Source of the DNA: Membranipora membranacea | Taxonomy: Eukaryota > Bryozoa > Gymnolaemata > Cheilostomatida > Membraniporidae | Length of the DNA stretch: 64,000 nt | Direction of reading: 5' to 3' | Assembly (NCBI GenBank): GCA_914767715.1 | Contig: OU612065.1 | Location: forward strand, 15,066,001-15,130,000 | In this document: positions 62,719-64,000 of the stretch, in pieces | Layout: each line of letters starts with the position of its first letter | Numbering within the stretch: the stretch's first letter is position 1 | The notes under the pieces: generated by a model | Told to the model about the DNA's origin: nothing | The model's database searches: none | The model's input: the letters and a program-made list of their open reading frames with translations, nothing else | Program-made: the position numbers and the translations under genes

Positions 62719-63968
62719 ATGAGCGACTCTGTGACACATATAATCAAGGTGACCACCGGGGACAAAAGAGGGGCTGGTACAGATGGAAATGTAAGTAGAT
62801 TAATATTTCAATGAGATTTATTTCAATTTGAGATAAATAAAATTCAATTAAGCATTCTTTCAAAAATTTCAAGATAATAGGTAGGTCAAAATTATAAACA
62901 ATGTTAGAAATCACAATTTTTTTTGTATAGATTGCGGCTTTGCAAAATTGGTAGTGTTTACGTTCCCCTCAATTTCCCAGACTAGCGTATGTTTCCAAAA
63001 TAATAACCCGACGTTAATAATTCTTTTACAGATTTACATCAGTATGGCGGGTGATGATGGTGAATGGTGCAAGGAGCATGGGCTGCATAAATTTTGGAGA
63101 AATAATTTTGAGAAGACACATACAGACATCTTCAAGGTAAAGCGCCCAGATCTGGGAGATGTTAAGGAGATCTGTGTTAGGCGAGGTGGAACTTGTCCGC
63201 TAGGTAAATGGTGAGTCTGAACTTTCAATATGCGCGTAAACACTTCAAACGTTTATGATCCCGTTAATCCTCAATACTGGATTTTGATAATTGCATACCA
63301 AAAATAGAAATATTTGTTATCATGATGAACTCGTATTTTTGAAGGAATGCAACATGCAACATTTTGTGAAGATATTACGAGTATGATTCTCACAGTTACG
63401 GTCTATTTTATAGTGTGATATATTATGAATAATATCTCAGAGGTGATATTTCTGCAGTAGAGGTTGGATAGCAATGCTCATTCAGCTACGATAAAATATA
63501 CATCGACTTTGTATACTAATAAAATAAAAGAGCAGTCTCGCACGCGCGAGCAGACTTATCTTAACTAAACCTTAATCAAACCCAACTAACTCCGTCCACA
63601 CATTTATTCCGACCATGCCACATTTTTTTTGGTGTAAATACCATATCTCCCTTATCATACTGTCTGGTGAAATCTGACCAATCTCTGACTCCCTGTTTTT
63701 ATAAAGGTATCTTGAGAAGGTCACAGTGGAAACATTATCGACCAATTATATCGCAGTATTCCCTGTGCTGCGATGGATCCGGACACACGAAAAACTGATG
63801 CTGTATGAGTTTGACTCTTCATTGCCTATGTTTGAGAAAAATCCTAGTCAACGAGTTGCTGAACTTGAGAAAAGGCGCAAAGATTATGAGCTGGCAGAAC
63901 ACATTCCTGGAATACCAAAACAGGTCAAACATATGCCAGAGGATGAAAGTTTCAGCTTTGATTATCTG
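62719..63968 (+). CDS. Lipoxygenase LOX4, 5' part (runs off the window)
   Basis: Three exons are in the window: 62719-62790, 63032-63210 and 63707-63968. They encode residues 1-171: a PLAT domain (MSDSVTHIIKVTTGDKRGA, then IYISMAGDDGEWC) and the start of the catalytic domain ([23 protein letters not shown]). Lengths and phases equal those of LOX3 exons 1-3, and the protein is nearly the same as LOX3 (about 10 differences in the 87 residues of exon 3), much closer than to LOX1 or LOX2. No lesion is seen in this part. The iron-binding region lies outside the window, so whether LOX4 is active cannot be judged. Confidence 0.85.
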
Positions 63969-64000
63969 GTATGTGTTTAATAATAGAACCTGAAGTTCAA

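Overview
This is eukaryotic, animal-type DNA: AT-rich, with GT-AG introns, widely spaced short exons and many non-autonomous transposable elements. The protein families (an NUP85 nucleoporin, a TLC-domain membrane protein of the TLCD5/TMEM136 type, and animal lipoxygenases with an N-terminal PLAT domain) point to a metazoan. Gene density and repeat style would suit an early-branching or other marine invertebrate such as a sponge or cnidarian, but the sequence alone does not let me name the lineage.

Layout. 1-2,500: the last exon (+ strand) of an unidentified gene whose protein tail carries three PPxY motifs, with its poly(A) signal. 4,553-6,206: a three-exon TLCD5-like gene (- strand). 9,206-23,647: an 18-exon NUP85 gene (- strand, about 698 aa), reconstructed with consistent splice phases; several transposon-derived elements lie in its introns, one of them touching a splice donor. 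23,650-31,885: a gene-poor block rich in repeats: a tRNA-promoter retroelement with terminal direct repeats, two foldback elements, a captured reverse transcriptase fragment and nested TTAA-flanked MITEs. 31,886 to the end: a head-to-tail lipoxygenase cluster on the + strand. LOX1 (14 exons, 665 aa) and LOX2 (14 exons, 663 aa) look intact. LOX3 (14 homologous exons) is broken by a 10-base deletion and an early stop. LOX4 runs off the window after exon 3.

The four lipoxygenase copies share exon phases and, except in exon 1 and the damaged LOX3 exon 9, exact exon lengths, so they arose by tandem duplication. LOX1 and LOX2 begin with MGNxC, a potential N-myristoylation plus palmitoylation signal; LOX3 and LOX4 begin with a different, shorter N-terminus. 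LOX3 and LOX4 also share their upstream region and are the youngest pair. The two LOX3 lesions each remove a predicted iron ligand.

I found no CRISPR array, no rRNA, no clear functional tRNA gene and no bacterial or phage-like system. The most noteworthy items are the lipoxygenase cluster with its putative acylation signals and decayed member, and the unusual mobile elements (a 2.9-kb long-TIR element with AACGTCGCAA sub-repeats, the tRNA-promoter terminal-repeat element, and the RT-capturing nested foldback element). Elements were classified from termini and target-site duplications read by eye.
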